From the NCBI GenBank assembly GCA_964503525.1, contig CAZCZY010000048.1, positions 1 to 13,695 on the forward strand: a stretch of DNA of 13,695 nt, in the 5' to 3' direction. The stretch is from CAZCZY01 sp964503525 (GTDB lineage: Bacteria; Patescibacteriota; JAUYIX01). The notes under the pieces were generated by a model. The model saw only the letters and a list, made by a program, of their open reading frames with translations. It searched no databases and had not been told where the DNA came from. Position 1 is the first letter of the stretch. Every line of letters starts with the position of its first letter. Of this stretch, positions 13,425-13,695 are shown piece by piece. Both the position numbers and the translations under genes were made by a program.

Positions 13425-13695
13425 CTAGACGACGGCAATCGATGCAACTGAATCGCCCTCGCGTAGACTCATGACGCGTACGCCTTGCGTTGAGCGACCG
13501 AGTTCGGACACGGATGCGAGTGATGTGCGGATCACAATTCCGCGAGAAGAGATCGCTACAAAATCGTGCTGGAGGAGTTCTTGGGAGAGGATGCGCGCCG
13601 CAACCACCGGACCAGTTTTCTTGGTAACCTTGGCGGTCAAAATTCCTGAACCGCCGCGGCCTTGGACCTTATACTCACCGAGCAGTGTGCGCTTG
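13425..13695 (-). CDS. gyrA: DNA gyrase subunit A, C-terminal end (partial)
   Basis: The reading frame enters from the right edge, and the last 89 residues are visible. KVQGRGGSGIL near the edge and RGIVIRTSLASVSELGRSTQGVRVM are the repeat blades of the GyrA C-terminal beta-pinwheel, which wraps DNA for negative supercoiling. The last residues, EGDSVASIAVV, end without the acidic tail seen in some species. ParC has a similar but more degenerate domain, and the regular blade sequence favours GyrA. The frame is unbroken from base 13695 to the TAG at 13425-13427, so the start lies outside the window. Confidence 0.9.
   Translation of the reverse strand, partial: KRTLLGEYKVQGRGGSGILTAKVTKKTGPVVAARILSQELLQHDFVAISSRGIVIRTSLASVSELGRSTQGVRVMSLREGDSVASIAVV

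Overview
The window looks like a piece of a Patescibacteria (Candidate Phyla Radiation, CPR) chromosome. The evidence is a 16S rRNA gene interrupted by three insertions that fold as group I introns, a 16S body with CPR-like changes (for example A at E. coli position 526 paired with U at 505), small housekeeping proteins with long Lys/Ala/Pro tails, and few Shine-Dalgarno sequences. I cannot name the phylum within CPR from sequence reading alone.

Region 1 (1-3817, minus strand) is the start of an rRNA operon: a promoter near 3761-3789, a structured leader, the 16S gene (about 3392 down to 340), a 3' spacer, and the first 36 nt of a tRNA cut by the window edge. The 16S locus spans about 3.05 kb, but the four exons add up to about 1500 nt. 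The introns follow E. coli positions 328, 788 and 1498. In each case the P1 pairing (with the U.G wobble), the P10 pairing and a terminal intron G agree on the splice sites. The S788 intron carries a LAGLIDADG homing endonuclease gene whose start codon lies in the P8 stem and whose stop codon lies in P7. A perfect 26-bp inverted repeat flanks the whole 16S and should form the RNase III processing stem.

Region 2 (3818-6360) is accessory. It holds a divergent pair: a secreted or membrane-anchored protein with three copies of a four-cysteine module (minus) and a thioredoxin-reductase-like flavoprotein without the usual NADPH-binding arginines (plus). A von Willebrand factor A protein (plus) follows, with its own promoter, a perfect Shine-Dalgarno sequence and a terminator.

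Region 3 (6378-13695, minus strand) is a housekeeping cluster read from right to left: gyrA (3' end), rpmF, terminator, promoter, nusB, rnc, a DUF456 membrane protein, smc, rpsP, promoter, khpA, terminator, trmD. It serves rRNA transcription and processing (NusB, RNase III), ribosome assembly and tRNA modification (bL32, bS16, KhpA, TrmD) and chromosome organisation (GyrA, SMC). The SMC is short (902 aa) and shows no recognisable hinge. RNase III and NusB are encoded about 8 kb from the rRNA operon on which they should act.

The most unusual content is the triple-intron 16S gene. Its introns break the binding sites of common 16S PCR primers, and two of them (S328 and S1498) are at positions I do not recall as standard group I sites.
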